From the NCBI RefSeq assembly GCF_036226765.1, contig NZ_CP109017.1, positions 6,511,001 through 6,575,000 of the forward strand: 64,000 bases of DNA. The letters are read 5' to 3'. Within the stretch, counting starts at the first letter, position 1, and every line of letters starts with the position of its first letter. Positions 25,302 through 33,859 of this stretch are shown one piece after another. The position numbers and the translations under genes are program-made. The DNA comes from Streptomyces sp. NBC_00670. Lineage in GTDB: Bacteria > Actinomycetota > Actinomycetes > Streptomycetales > Streptomycetaceae. The notes under the pieces were generated by a model. The model searched no databases. It was not told the DNA's origin and saw only the letters and a program-made list of their open reading frames with translations.

Positions 25302-25952
25302 TCAGCGCGAGTCGAGCGTCAGCAGCCGCTCGCCGTCGTCCGTGCGGATCTCGTAGCGGTCGATCTGCCCGGTCGCGAGCGCGGCCCCGCCCTCCACGGT
25401 GAGGGCCGCGCCGTCGTCGGAGGGCACCATCCAGCTGGTCACGGTCTCCTCGGAGCCGTCCCGGCCGACCGCCACCAGCCGGCAGGAGTGCGGGCCCGAG
25501 GCGTCCTTGACGGTGACGCCGATGTCGCTGCCCCACTCCCGGTCCTGCGCCGTGACCCGCGCCCACACCCCGGTGCCGGCGTCCGTCGCCGTCACCTGGT
25601 GCGCGGCCGCGTCGTCGTCGGCCAGCAGGGCCGCCGCCGGGCCGCCCACCGCGAGGACGACGGCCGCCGCCACCGCGACCAGCCACCGCCTGCGGCCGGT
25701 CCGGTGCCGTCCGGCCACCTCGTCGAGCAGCCGCTCCAACAGCCGCGGCCCGGGCGCCGCCGCGGGGTGCACGGAGCGCGGGGTGGCCTCCCGGTAGAGC
25801 ATCAACTGCCGCGCGGCGGGCCGGAACTCGCTCACATGCGCGGTGCAGCTGGCGCACTCCATGAGGTGGTCCTCGAAGCGGAATGCCTCCGCCTCGTCCA
25901 GCACGCCGAGCGCGTAGGCTCCGACGTCGCGATGGCGTTCCAGGGACCTCAT
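25302..25952 (-). CDS. zinc-containing membrane anti-sigma factor
   Basis: 216 residues. The N-terminal ZAS domain (about 1-60) has His...HLMECASC, the HxxxCxxC zinc motif found in RsrA-type anti-sigma factors. One hydrophobic segment at about 88-110 (RRWLVAVAAAVVLAVGG) anchors the protein, and an extracytoplasmic C-terminal domain of about 100 residues would sense the envelope. It is the last gene of a minus-strand run that also contains an ECF sigma factor, separated by the NlpC/P60 gene. Pairing with that sigma factor is likely but inferred from position. It converges on the Fpg gene with an 18-bp gap. Confidence 0.85.
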   Translation of the reverse strand: MRSLERHRDVGAYALGVLDEAEAFRFEDHLMECASCTAHVSEFRPAARQLMLYREATPRSVHPAAAPGPRLLERLLDEVAGRHRTGRRRWLVAVAAAVVLAVGGPAAALLADDDAAAHQVTATDAGTGVWARVTAQDREWGSDIGVTVKDASGPHSCRLVAVGRDGSEETVTSWMVPSDDGAALTVEGGAALATGQIDRYEIRTDDGERLLTLDSR

Positions 25953-26112
25953 ACCAAATCCTCATGCCGGTGGAGCGGGTGGGGGTGTGTCGCTGTTGCC
26001 CACCGGTACGGACCTGACCGCCGAATCACTCAAGCAACGGAAGAAACGGTGCAGACATTCGGAGCGGCCGGGCCGCCGGATTGGTCGGCCGTTCCTTTGC
26101 CGGGTTCCGGCG

Positions 26113-26143
26113 CCGTCCGGAGGCGGAGCGGGCCCCCGGACGG
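26113..26143 (-). terminator. possible hairpin after the NlpC/P60 gene
   Basis: An 8-bp perfect stem (ccgtccgg / ccggacgg) with a 15-base loop, 20 bp past the stop. The rest of 25953-26163 shows no gene. Confidence 0.4.
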
Positions 26144-26163
26144 GCGGATTCCGGCGCGTGCGG

Positions 26164-27378
26164 TCAGCAGGTGGCCACTCCCGGCAGCCACTCCGGGCCC
26201 TTGACGTAGATGACGGTCATCCAGGAACCGTCGGTCAGCTTCGCCCAGGCGTCGTTGGTGTAGCCGTCGGCAGTCACCGGCTGGGCGTGGGCCTGGCAGA
26301 CCACGTTCACGGTGGTGGGCTGCGGGAAATAGTCCACCACGGCGGCGTTGACGTTCGGTTCACTGTGCGTGCGCACCCCGGTGCCCCAGGTCTGGAACGC
26401 CGTGCTGCCCCCGCTGGGCGGCGGGGCGCTGCTGCCGCCGCAGTCCGGGACGCCGGGCAGCGAGGCCGGGCCCTTGATGTAGATGTTCGTCATCCACGAG
26501 CCGTCGGAGAGCTTGGACCAGATGTCGTTGGTGTAGCCCTCGGCCGTGACGGTCTCCGCGTGCTCCTGGCACTGCACCGACACCTGCGTGGGACCGGCGA
26601 AGGTGTCCACGACGGAGGCCGACGTGCTCGGCGAGGAGTGCGTGCGCACCCCGGTGCCCCAGGTCTCGAAGACCGTGCCGCCGTCCGCGGGCGGGGGGAC
26701 GGGCGTGCCGGAGCCGTTGACCCGGATGGCACCCGCGTAGTCGCCGCCGGTGCGCACGGGCGCGACCCGGATGTGCGTGCCCGACTCGTAGGCCTCGACC
26801 ATCTGTCCGCCGCCCAGGTACATGGCGACGTGGTGGATGTGGCCGTTGCCCCAGAACATCAGGTCGCCCGGCAGCAGCGGGGCCGTGCCCTGCGCGGCGG
26901 AGAACCGGGCGGTGGCCTGCGAGCTGTGGAACTGGTCGTCGGAGGTGCCGTTGAGCAGGTCCTTGCCGGTCGCCCGCCAGTACGCGTAACGCACCAGGCC
27001 CGAGCAGTCGAAGCCCTTGCGCTCGTTGTCGTGCAGACTGTCCGGGTCGGAACCGTCGTAGTAGCCGTAGGTGGCACCGGGCGTCGCGCCGTGGCCGCCG
27101 CCCCAGCTGTACCAGACGCCGATCTGGGAGCAGGCGGCGCTCACGGCGGCCTGCGCGGTGGCCGAGGCCCCGGGGCTCAGCACCGCGCAGTCGGCGGCGG
27201 CCGTGGTGGCCTGGCCGGAGGCGGCTTCGGCCGGGGCGGCGTGGGCCGGGACGGACACGAAGGCGGACAGGCCGAGGACCGAGGCGCCCAGGAGCGCGCC
27301 GGTGGTCCGGCGGCGCGTGCCGCCGTTCGTCAGGTAACTCGTGTGCACGGAACTCTTGCTCGGGGAACTCTTGCGCAC
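26164..27378 (-). CDS. secreted NlpC/P60 peptidoglycan endopeptidase with two SH3-like repeats
   Basis: About 404 residues from the GTG at 27378, which has AGGA upstream; GTG codons at 27393 and 27348 are alternatives within a 15-bp tandem repeat. Signal peptide at about 20-50 (LLGASVLGLSAFVSVPAHA). NlpC/P60 catalytic Cys in GFDCSGLVRYAYW and His in GNGHIHHVAMYLGG. Two C-terminal repeats of about 85 residues share TWGTGVRTHS...GYTNDxWxKLxDGSWMT...KGPxxLPGV and probably bind cell wall. The enzyme cleaves stem peptides. Between the ECF sigma and anti-sigma genes, so it is a likely target of that sigma factor. Confidence 0.88.
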   Translation of the reverse strand: MRKSSPSKSSVHTSYLTNGGTRRRTTGALLGASVLGLSAFVSVPAHAAPAEAASGQATTAAADCAVLSPGASATAQAAVSAACSQIGVWYSWGGGHGATPGATYGYYDGSDPDSLHDNERKGFDCSGLVRYAYWRATGKDLLNGTSDDQFHSSQATARFSAAQGTAPLLPGDLMFWGNGHIHHVAMYLGGGQMVEAYESGTHIRVAPVRTGGDYAGAIRVNGSGTPVPPPADGGTVFETWGTGVRTHSSPSTSASVVDTFAGPTQVSVQCQEHAETVTAEGYTNDIWSKLSDGSWMTNIYIKGPASLPGVPDCGGSSAPPPSGGSTAFQTWGTGVRTHSEPNVNAAVVDYFPQPTTVNVVCQAHAQPVTADGYTNDAWAKLTDGSWMTVIYVKGPEWLPGVATC

Positions 27379-27393
27379 GGAACTCTTCCTCAC
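27334..27393 (-). repeat. four tandem 15-bp units spanning the NlpC/P60 start
   Basis: Units at 27334-27348, 27349-27363, 27364-27378 and 27379-27393. Each has the pattern GTG-x-x-x-AAGAGTTCC (minus strand), encoding V-R-K-S-S type repeats. Three units begin with GTG, so each provides a potential start codon and a weak ribosome site for the next. Confidence 0.75.
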
Positions 27394-27463
27394 AATGTCG
27401 ACGTCGGCGTCACCGGGCGCACCGGTGGCCGACCGCCGGCGGGCGGCGGCCGGCGGGCGGGGA

Positions 27464-28006
27464 TCAGCGGCCGAGTGCGGCACGCATCTTCGCCAGCCCG
27501 CGCATACGGTTGCGCTGCACGGTGCCGCGGTGGGCGCCCAGCCGCTCGCCCGCCGTGTCGTGGCTGAGCCCCTCCAGATCCACCAGGATGACCGCGGCCG
27601 CCTCCCGCTCGGAGAGCACGCGGAGCAGCGAGAGCGCGGTCGCGGCGGCCTCGTAGGAGCCCATGCCCCCGTCCCAGCCGGCCTCCGGCAGCCGGTCGGT
27701 GGTCTGCTCACGGCGGGAGGAGTGCACCCACGAGTCGCGCAGCAGGTTGAGGGCGACGGCGCAGGTGTAGGCGTACGGATGCCGCTGCCGCGCCAGGCCG
27801 CGGCCGTGGGCCCGGCGGGAGAGCCGCAGATAGGTCTCCTGGAGCAGGTCGTCGGCGTCGTGCGGATTGCCCGTCAGCGCCACCAGCCGTCTGCGCAGCC
27901 GTGGGATGTCCGCGATGAAGGACGCGTCGAACTCCTTGGGACTCATCTCCTCCTCGTCGGCGTGCGCCGGCGGTGGTGGTGGACAGGTGACGTCGCTGAT
28001 GGCCAC
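27464..28006 (-). CDS. ECF-type RNA polymerase sigma factor
   Basis: 180 residues from the GTG at 28006, which follows GAGGGGGAAGAGAA. Region 2 contains NPHDADDLLQETYLRLSRRA, region 4 contains VLSEREAAAVILVDLEGLSH and GERLGAHRGTVQRNRM, an HTH. There is no region 1.1 or region 3, as in ECF factors. Genes on both sides act on the wall: a VanX dipeptidase 59 bp upstream and an NlpC/P60 enzyme downstream, with an anti-sigma factor next. This suggests an envelope-stress regulon. No promoter consensus can be assigned. Confidence 0.9.
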   Translation of the reverse strand: MAISDVTCPPPPPAHADEEEMSPKEFDASFIADIPRLRRRLVALTGNPHDADDLLQETYLRLSRRAHGRGLARQRHPYAYTCAVALNLLRDSWVHSSRREQTTDRLPEAGWDGGMGSYEAAATALSLLRVLSEREAAAVILVDLEGLSHDTAGERLGAHRGTVQRNRMRGLAKMRAALGR

Positions 28007-28065
28007 TTCTCTTCCCCCTCGGTCGTTCGGTCGTTCGGTTGTCCGGTGGGTCCCGCGCGCGGTGG

Positions 28066-28731
28066 TCAGTCCGTGGGCGGGAACGGGTCGGCGGGGCCGT
28101 ACCGGGCGGCCGGTGCCCCGGACAGCAGGGCCCAGTACCGGTCGCCGTACGACCAGTGCCACCATTCCGTCGGGTAGTTGACGAAGCCGGCCGAGGACAG
28201 CGCCCGGCCCAGCAGGGCCCGGTTCTCACGGGCCTCGGCCGTGATGCCCGGCGCCGCGGTGCGGCAGGCGCCGTCGCTCTCCTCCGGGGTCGCGTTGACG
28301 TCCGTGCCGAGCGGCAGCTCACGTCCTTCCGTGTCGCACAGTGTCAGGTCCACCGCCCCGCCCGAGACATGAGGCGCTACCTCGGGCGGGGAGATGTACG
28401 CGCTCGCCAGTTCGCGGATCCGCTCGGGCGACGCCGCCGGGTGCGCCCGGCGCAGCGTCGCCGCGTACCGCTCGAAGTAACGCCGTTGCAGCTCCGGCGG
28501 CCGGTAGCCCTCCACCACCAGGAACCGCAGGCCGGTCGGCAGCAGCCGCTGCGCCCGGAGCAGCCGCTCCCGGGCTCCCGCCCGCAGGCGGGCGAAGCTG
28601 CCGTCGTCGTCGGTCTGCCGGTGGTCGAGCCGCAGCCGGCCGCCGTCGCGCAGATCCACCAGCGGCTCACCGCATTCGGCCACGGCCGTCGCGGCGACCC
28701 GGGGGTCGGCGAGCGTGATGATGTCTGTCAC
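28066..28731 (-). CDS. D-alanyl-D-alanine dipeptidase (VanX/DdpX family, M15D)
   Basis: About 221 residues from a GTG at 28731 (an in-frame ATG at 28803 is an alternative). A zinc dipeptidase that splits D-Ala-D-Ala. Zinc and catalytic residues are visible in HVSGGAVDLTLCD (SxHxxGxAxD type) and TEWWHWSYGDRYWA (Glu and His). VanX-like GYRPPELQRRYFERY precedes. Without vanH/vanA neighbours this is more likely a wall-turnover or D-Ala recycling enzyme than a glycopeptide-resistance gene. Three SARP-like heptamers lie 22 to 50 bp upstream of the start, and the SARP gene is directly upstream on the same strand. Confidence 0.9.
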   Translation of the reverse strand: MTDIITLADPRVAATAVAECGEPLVDLRDGGRLRLDHRQTDDDGSFARLRAGARERLLRAQRLLPTGLRFLVVEGYRPPELQRRYFERYAATLRRAHPAASPERIRELASAYISPPEVAPHVSGGAVDLTLCDTEGRELPLGTDVNATPEESDGACRTAAPGITAEARENRALLGRALSSAGFVNYPTEWWHWSYGDRYWALLSGAPAARYGPADPFPPTD

Positions 28732-28752
28732 GGACGACAGCGTCGCCGTACC

Positions 28753-28781
28753 CGATGCAGAACCTCTGCAGATGCTCTGCA
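28753..28781 (-). promoter_or_regulatory. candidate SARP-binding heptamers upstream of vanX
   Basis: On the minus strand TGCAGAG-CATC-TGCAGAG-GTTC-TGCATCG: three direct heptamers (28775-28781, 28764-28770, 28753-28759) with 4-base spacers, an exact 11-bp period. SARP/AfsR proteins bind direct heptamers at this spacing. Confidence 0.55.
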
Positions 28782-28821
28782 AGCCACCGGCCCCGTGCTC
28801 CACGGCGCCCCCGGTGGCCGC

Positions 28822-28864
28822 GCCCCGCGCCCGCCGTCCCTAGTGCCCCGCGCCCGCCGTCCCT
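28822..28864. repeat. 20-bp exact direct repeat downstream of the SARP gene
   Basis: gccccgcgcccgccgtccct at 28822-28841 and again at 28845-28864, 3 bases apart. It lies between the SARP stop and the vanX promoter. Confidence 0.75.
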
Positions 28865-28870
28865 CGTGGG

Positions 28871-31800
28871 CTACGCGCGCTCCCGCGCCTCCCGGCAGTC
28901 CAGCTCCCGGAAGACCGCGAGCGCATCCGCCCGCGCGGCCCGCGCCTCCTCCTCCCGGCCGTCCGCCGACCACACCTCGGCCAGGTCCCAGGCCGTACGC
29001 GCCCGCCAGACCGGAAGGCCCAACGCCTCCCAGCCGGCCAGGGCCAGCTCCAGCGGCTCCCGGGCGCCGTCGGTGTCGCCGCTCGCGAGCCGGCACTCGC
29101 CCAGGGTGCGCAGGACCAGCGCCACACCGAACCGGTCCTGGCGCTCACGGGCCACCGCGAGACACCGGCCGAGCCGCTCGCGGGCCCTGCCCGTGCGGCC
29201 CGTGCGCAGCTCCACCTTGGCCAGCGACTGCTCCGTGTACATCACCCCGAAGTCGTCCAGCAGACCGGTGAAGATCCGCAGCGCCTCCCGCAGCAGCCGC
29301 TCGGCCTCCGCGAGGTCCCCCTCCGCCCGGTGACACAGCGCCACCGCCCGCAGGGTGAGCGCCTCGCCGTGCGGATCGGGCACGGCGCGATACAGCTCCA
29401 GGGCCCGGGACAGGGCCTCGCGGGCCGGCCCACCGCGCCCCTGCTCCCGGTGCACGTACCCCATGCCGTACAGCGTCCGGGCCCGGCCCCCGAGGTCGCC
29501 CGTCCGCTCGTACCGCTCCAGCGCGCCCCGGAGCAGCTCCAGCGCCTCGGCGTGCCCGGCCTGCTCGCGCCGGACCGTGGCCATGCCGTCGAGCGCCACC
29601 GCCTCCCCCTGCGGTACGTCCCCGTACTCCCCGAAGCGCCGCAGGGCCCGCTCGAAGCAGCCGTAGGACTCCTCGAACTTGTCCTGCTCGTAGGCCAGTT
29701 GCCCCAGCCCGGTGAGCAGCCAGGCCTCGCCCTCGGCGTCCCCGCTGCGGCGCACCGCCGCCATGGCGGCAGCGTGAGAGGTGGACCAGGCGTCGAACCG
29801 GTTGTACAGCGCGGCCGAACTGGCGGCCAGCGCCCCGGCGAGATCGCGGGCGGCCCGGGCCGCGCCGTGGTCGGCGCAGTACTCCACCGCCGCCAGCAGG
29901 CAGGCCTGTTCGGTGGCGAACCAGGCCGCGGGCCGGGACAGGAGCTCCTCCTCCGTCTCCGCGTCGAGGGAGAGCACGGTCGCCGGTTGAGGGAAGTACC
30001 TGGTCACACCGCCGGGGCCACGGGCGGCGGCCTGTTTGGCGAGCCCCAGCCAGCAGGCCACCAGACGCAGCACCGCCGCCTCGCGGTCCTCGGCCACCTC
30101 CTCGGACAGACAGCGTTCGCGGGCGTGCTCACGGGCCAGGTCGTGGATGCGGTAGCGGGTGCGGCCGGTGCCGTCCCGGCCGACGACGTGGAGGAAGTGA
30201 CAGTCGACCAGCCGCTCCACCGTCTCCTCCGCCTCCTCCACCGCGATGCCGAGGAGCGGAGCGGCGATCCAGCCGGCGAAGTCGGGCAGGTCGAGCAGCG
30301 CCAGCCGGCGCAGCGCCGCCCGCTCGTGCGCGTCGAGGTCGGCGTAACCGAGCTCCAGGCTGGAGCGCAACTCCAGGTCCCCGGCCCGCAGTTCGTTCAG
30401 CCGGCGCCGCTCGTCGCGCAGGCGTCCCGCGAGCCGGCCCGGCCCCCAGTGCGGCCGCGACGCGAGCCGCGCCCCGGCGATGCGCACGGCCAGCGGCAGC
30501 CGCCCGCACAGCGCGACGATCTCGGCGGCCCGCTCCGGCTCGGCACCGACGCGGTCCTTCCCCGCCACCCTCCCGAGGAGCTCCAGCGCCTCCGCCTCGT
30601 CGGGCACGGCCAGGTCCAGATGGGCCGCGCCCTCCAGCGCGACCAGCCGGCGGCGGCTGGTGACGAGCACGGCCGAACCGCCGCCGGGCGGCAGCAACGG
30701 CCGCACATGCGCCTCACCGGCCGCGTTGTCGAGGATGAGCAGGGTGCGCCGGCGGCCGATGTGCGTCCGGTAGAGCCCGGTCAGCTCCTCCACCGAGGCA
30801 GGCAGGGTCTCCGGCGCCGCGCCCATGGCGCGCAGCAGCCGGGTGAGCGCGTCGGCGGGCCGTACCGGGGTGGCGTCGGCGGCCCGCAGGTCCACGAACA
30901 GGCGCCCGTCCGGGAAGAGTCCGGCGGTGCGGTGGCCGACGTGCACGGCGAGAGCGGTCTTGCCGCTGCCCGAGCGGCCGGAGACGACGCCGATCGGAGG
31001 GGCGGTGCGGCCGGCGTCGTCGACCCGGCCCAGCAACGACACCGCCCAGTCGATCTCGGCCGAGCGGCCCACGAAGTCGGAGATGTCGGGCGGGAGATGG
31101 GAGGGGACGGGCTCGGCGGCCTGCCGCCGCGCGGTGCCCGGTCCGGGGCGGCCCGCCCCGCCCCGCCCCTGTCGTGGCGCGGCCGGCCGCTCCGTGTCCG
31201 TCCGTGACGCCTTGCCGAGCAGTGCGGCGTCGTTGGTCAGCACCGCCTGGTGCAGCGCCCGCAGCTCCGGACCGGGGTCCACGCCCAGTTCGTCCCGGAG
31301 GATCTCGCGCGCCTCCTGGTAGGTGCGCAGGGCGTCGGAGATCCGGCCGGTGCGGAACAGCGCGGTTATGAGCTGGCCGCGCGGCCGCTCCCGGAGCGGA
31401 TGGTCGGCGACATGCGTGAGCAGGGGAGCGATCGTGCGGTCCGCGCGGCCGAGCGTCAACTCCAGGGCAAAGGAGTCCTCCTGGGCCACCAGCCGCAGCT
31501 CGGCCAGCCGGGCCGCCTCGATCCGGGCGAAGGACTGGCCCAGCCCCTCCAGCGCCGCCCGGCCCCGCCACAGACCCAGCGCCTCCGACAGCAGCTCCGC
31601 GGCCTCCTCCGGGCGGCCCCCGCCCGCCGCCGCCCGGCCCGAGGCGAGCAGTTCCTCGAAACGGCGGGAGTCGATCGAGGAGGGCGCGAGTTCGGCGACG
31701 TACCCCGGCGGCCGGGTCCGGATCACCCCCTCCGCGCCGACCTTGGCGAGCGCGCGGCGGACGGCGGAGACATGGGTGGCGACGAGGGCACCGGCGGTGG

Positions 31801-31969
31801 CGGGCGCCTCCTCGTCCCAGACGCAGTCCACGAGCCGCTCGGTGACGAGCACCTCACCGAGGTGGACGACGAGCGCGGACAGCACCGCCAGGGGTCTGGT
31901 CCCGCCCAGCGGGGCGTGCCGGCCACCCGCCCACACCTCCACCGGACCGAGTAGCCGTATGTCCAGCAT
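28871..31969 (-). CDS. AfsR-like SARP regulator with NB-ARC and TPR domains
   Basis: 1032 residues from the ATG at 31969, which follows GGGAG by 4 bases. Domains in order: OmpR-type winged HTH (about 1-95; MLDIRLLGPVEVW, ATHVSAVRRAL), bacterial transcriptional activation domain (about 96-245; SRRFEELLASGRAA, LITALFRTGRISDALRTY), NB-ARC ATPase with P-loop VVSGRSGSGKTALAVHVG (about 320-640), then TPR repeats to the C-terminus (about 700-1020; tandem ALxxYxxxGD-type helices). It is an ATP-dependent activator of the AfsR kind. The target is unknown, but direct heptamers at 11-bp spacing lie just upstream of vanX, the next gene on the same strand. Confidence 0.93.
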   Translation of the reverse strand: MLDIRLLGPVEVWAGGRHAPLGGTRPLAVLSALVVHLGEVLVTERLVDCVWDEEAPATAGALVATHVSAVRRALAKVGAEGVIRTRPPGYVAELAPSSIDSRRFEELLASGRAAAGGGRPEEAAELLSEALGLWRGRAALEGLGQSFARIEAARLAELRLVAQEDSFALELTLGRADRTIAPLLTHVADHPLRERPRGQLITALFRTGRISDALRTYQEAREILRDELGVDPGPELRALHQAVLTNDAALLGKASRTDTERPAAPRQGRGGAGRPGPGTARRQAAEPVPSHLPPDISDFVGRSAEIDWAVSLLGRVDDAGRTAPPIGVVSGRSGSGKTALAVHVGHRTAGLFPDGRLFVDLRAADATPVRPADALTRLLRAMGAAPETLPASVEELTGLYRTHIGRRRTLLILDNAAGEAHVRPLLPPGGGSAVLVTSRRRLVALEGAAHLDLAVPDEAEALELLGRVAGKDRVGAEPERAAEIVALCGRLPLAVRIAGARLASRPHWGPGRLAGRLRDERRRLNELRAGDLELRSSLELGYADLDAHERAALRRLALLDLPDFAGWIAAPLLGIAVEEAEETVERLVDCHFLHVVGRDGTGRTRYRIHDLAREHARERCLSEEVAEDREAAVLRLVACWLGLAKQAAARGPGGVTRYFPQPATVLSLDAETEEELLSRPAAWFATEQACLLAAVEYCADHGAARAARDLAGALAASSAALYNRFDAWSTSHAAAMAAVRRSGDAEGEAWLLTGLGQLAYEQDKFEESYGCFERALRRFGEYGDVPQGEAVALDGMATVRREQAGHAEALELLRGALERYERTGDLGGRARTLYGMGYVHREQGRGGPAREALSRALELYRAVPDPHGEALTLRAVALCHRAEGDLAEAERLLREALRIFTGLLDDFGVMYTEQSLAKVELRTGRTGRARERLGRCLAVARERQDRFGVALVLRTLGECRLASGDTDGAREPLELALAGWEALGLPVWRARTAWDLAEVWSADGREEEARAARADALAVFRELDCREARERA

Positions 31970-32336
31970 GATCTCCCGATCGCCGTGCCGCGCCCGCTCC
32001 GCGGAGCCTGGCAACGATATCGACGGCCGCGTGCGCACAGGCCGGTGCCCGGACCGCCGTGTCCGGATCCGGCCCCCGCCCGGGACGGCCCGCACCCGGG
32101 GTGGGCTCGGTATCCGGGCCGGTGGCGGTGCGGCTCAGGGGGCCGGCCGCGAGGGTCACTTGGCCTGATCGGAGCGTCAGGGGTCCCTCGTACGCAAGAC
32201 GGCCGGCGGGGGCCTCTCGTATGACAACGGCCGCGAGAAGTTTTTCCCGGGCCCGACGTCATACGGGCGCCGCCCGCGGACCGTCAACGACTCGAGAGCA
32301 ACGAGCCCGTCCGATCCGCGCCCAGGGAGTCGCCCG
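31970..32336. promoter_or_regulatory. divergent SARP / lipoprotein intergenic region
   Basis: 367 bp with no gene. Promoters of both flanking genes must lie here. A ccggtgcccgg/cccgggacgg-rich stretch and a cggccggcggggg segment form weak hairpins only. No clear operator was recognised. Confidence 0.4.
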
Positions 32337-33224
32337 ATGCACCGCTGGACCTTGGCCCTGCTGACCGCCGGCCTGCTGGCGACGACGGTCACCGGCTGCG
32401 CGCACGGGACGTCGGCACCGGCCGCCGGACGGCCCGGCACCCACCGGGCCCCGGCCGGCGCCAAGGAGACGCTGCGACTGGCGGAACAGCTCCTCATCAA
32501 GGAGTGCATGGAGAAGAAGGGACACAAGTACTGGATCGAACCACCACCGCCCGACGACGTCTCCGTCCGCTTCCCCTACGTCATCGACGACCCGGCATGG
32601 GCCCGGAAGCACGGCTACGGAACCGATCTGCGCCGCGCCCGGGAGGCCGAGGTCCGCGCCGACCCCAACCAGACGTACCTCCGCTCCGCGCCCGCCGCGA
32701 CCCGGGCCGCCCTGGTCGCCGACCTCAACGGAACCCGGCCCCAGGGCCTGTCGGCCCGGCTGCCGAACGGCGTCCGGGTCACCCACAGCGACCAGGGCTG
32801 CCAGGCCGCCGCGCAGCGCGAGCTGTACGGCGACCTCCAGGCGTGGTTCCGCGCCACCCGGGTCACCGACACCCTGGCCGGCATGCGCCTCGGCCTGGTG
32901 ACCGGTGACAAGCGCTACAAGGCGGCCGTCGAACCCTGGGCGCGCTGCATGCGCGGCCACGGATACACCTACGCCGACCCCGCCGCGTCCCGCGCCGCCG
33001 CCATGCGGCCGGGCCGTCCGTGGCCGCACGCGAAGGAGGTGCGGCTGGCCTCCGCCGAGGCCGCCTGCGCCGTCGCCGGCGGACTGCCGGACGTGACGAA
33101 GACCCTGGACGCCGAGTACCGGGCGGAACTGAGCCGCCGTCATCCGAGGGAGACGGCCGATCTCTCCCGCCTCAGGCGCGAGGCGCTGCCCCGGGCCCGC
33201 GCGATCGTCGCCCGCGGCGACTGA
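32337..33224 (+). CDS. secreted lipoprotein of unknown function
   Basis: 295 residues. Lipoprotein signal peptide: basic start, hydrophobic TLALLTAGLLATT, then the lipobox VTGC with Cys21 as the likely acylated residue. The mature part is helical and charged, with four to five Cys residues in CMEKKGHKYW, SDQGCQAAAQREL, WARCMRGHGYTY and AEAACAVAGG, which could form disulfides. The WARCMRGHGYTYADP motif recurs in Streptomyces lipoproteins of unknown role. Faces outward from the membrane. No neighbour suggests a function. Confidence 0.85.
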   Translation: MHRWTLALLTAGLLATTVTGCAHGTSAPAAGRPGTHRAPAGAKETLRLAEQLLIKECMEKKGHKYWIEPPPPDDVSVRFPYVIDDPAWARKHGYGTDLRRAREAEVRADPNQTYLRSAPAATRAALVADLNGTRPQGLSARLPNGVRVTHSDQGCQAAAQRELYGDLQAWFRATRVTDTLAGMRLGLVTGDKRYKAAVEPWARCMRGHGYTYADPAASRAAAMRPGRPWPHAKEVRLASAEAACAVAGGLPDVTKTLDAEYRAELSRRHPRETADLSRLRREALPRARAIVARGD

Positions 33225-33337
33225 CCCCGGCCCGCACCCGGGCCCGCCGCACACGGACCACCACGGCCGCCGGGCCGTGGTCGCACCAAGCCCCATCGCC
33301 GACAGAACCGATGGAACTGACGAAACGAGGAAATCCC

Positions 33338-33781
33338 ATGTCCCTCAAGCGTGTTCTCACCCTCGCCGCCTCGGCCGCCGCCGTGGCCACCCTCTTCTCC
33401 CCGGTGTCCGGCGCGTCCGCGCTGGAGTCGGGCGCCCAGTCGCCCGCGCGCGTCGCCGCCGACGGCTACCTGCACGTCTACACCCAGCCCTACGGGGGCG
33501 GCCGGGAGTGCAAGTGGGTGGGCAACTCCGACAACTGGGGCTCCTGCCGGAACCTGACCTCCGACATCTGGAACAACGGCTACGCGGGCGGCCTGGACTC
33601 CGTCAACCTGTACACGGCTCCCAACGCCGGCGGCGCCTGGGCGTGCATCGGCCAGGGCGACCGCTGGTACGACACCACCACCGGCGAGTACTACTTCAGC
33701 TTCGGTGCCGGGCTGGAACAGTACGGGGCCAGCGTCAACAACAACATCTCCTCGCACCGCTGGGTCGACTACTGCGGCTAG
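33338..33781 (+). CDS. secreted small protein resembling I36 peptidase inhibitors
   Basis: 147 residues with GAGGA 7 bases before the ATG. Signal peptide at about 1-28 (ASAAAVATLFSPVSGASA). The mature part of about 105 residues is rich in Gly, Tyr, Trp and Asn with Cys pairs in RECKWVGNSDNWGSCRN and AWACIG, and ends VDYCG, as in the SMPI/I36 beta-gamma-crystallin-like inhibitor family; repeated YLHVYTQPYGGG and VNLYTAPNAGG strands support this. Inhibition of secreted metalloproteases is known for some members, but not shown here. A strong terminator follows. Confidence 0.78.
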   Translation: MSLKRVLTLAASAAAVATLFSPVSGASALESGAQSPARVAADGYLHVYTQPYGGGRECKWVGNSDNWGSCRNLTSDIWNNGYAGGLDSVNLYTAPNAGGAWACIGQGDRWYDTTTGEYYFSFGAGLEQYGASVNNNISSHRWVDYCG

Positions 33782-33803
33782 GGCCGACCCGTCCCGCGCC
33801 ACC

Positions 33804-33838
33804 GCCCCGGCACTCCCGCCCACCGGGAGTGCCGGGGC
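33804..33838. terminator. strong terminator between convergent genes
   Basis: A perfect 15-bp stem (33804-33818 with 33824-33838) with a 5-base loop, between the inhibitor-like gene and the minus-strand hypothetical gene. Confidence 0.88.
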
Positions 33839-33859
33839 ACCGGCATGACAGGGCAGGGT

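Noticed and set aside
28066..28731. Glycopeptide-resistance cluster suggested by VanX
   Set aside because: No vanH, vanA ligase or VanRS-type pair is nearby; VanX-like dipeptidases also occur as stand-alone wall enzymes.
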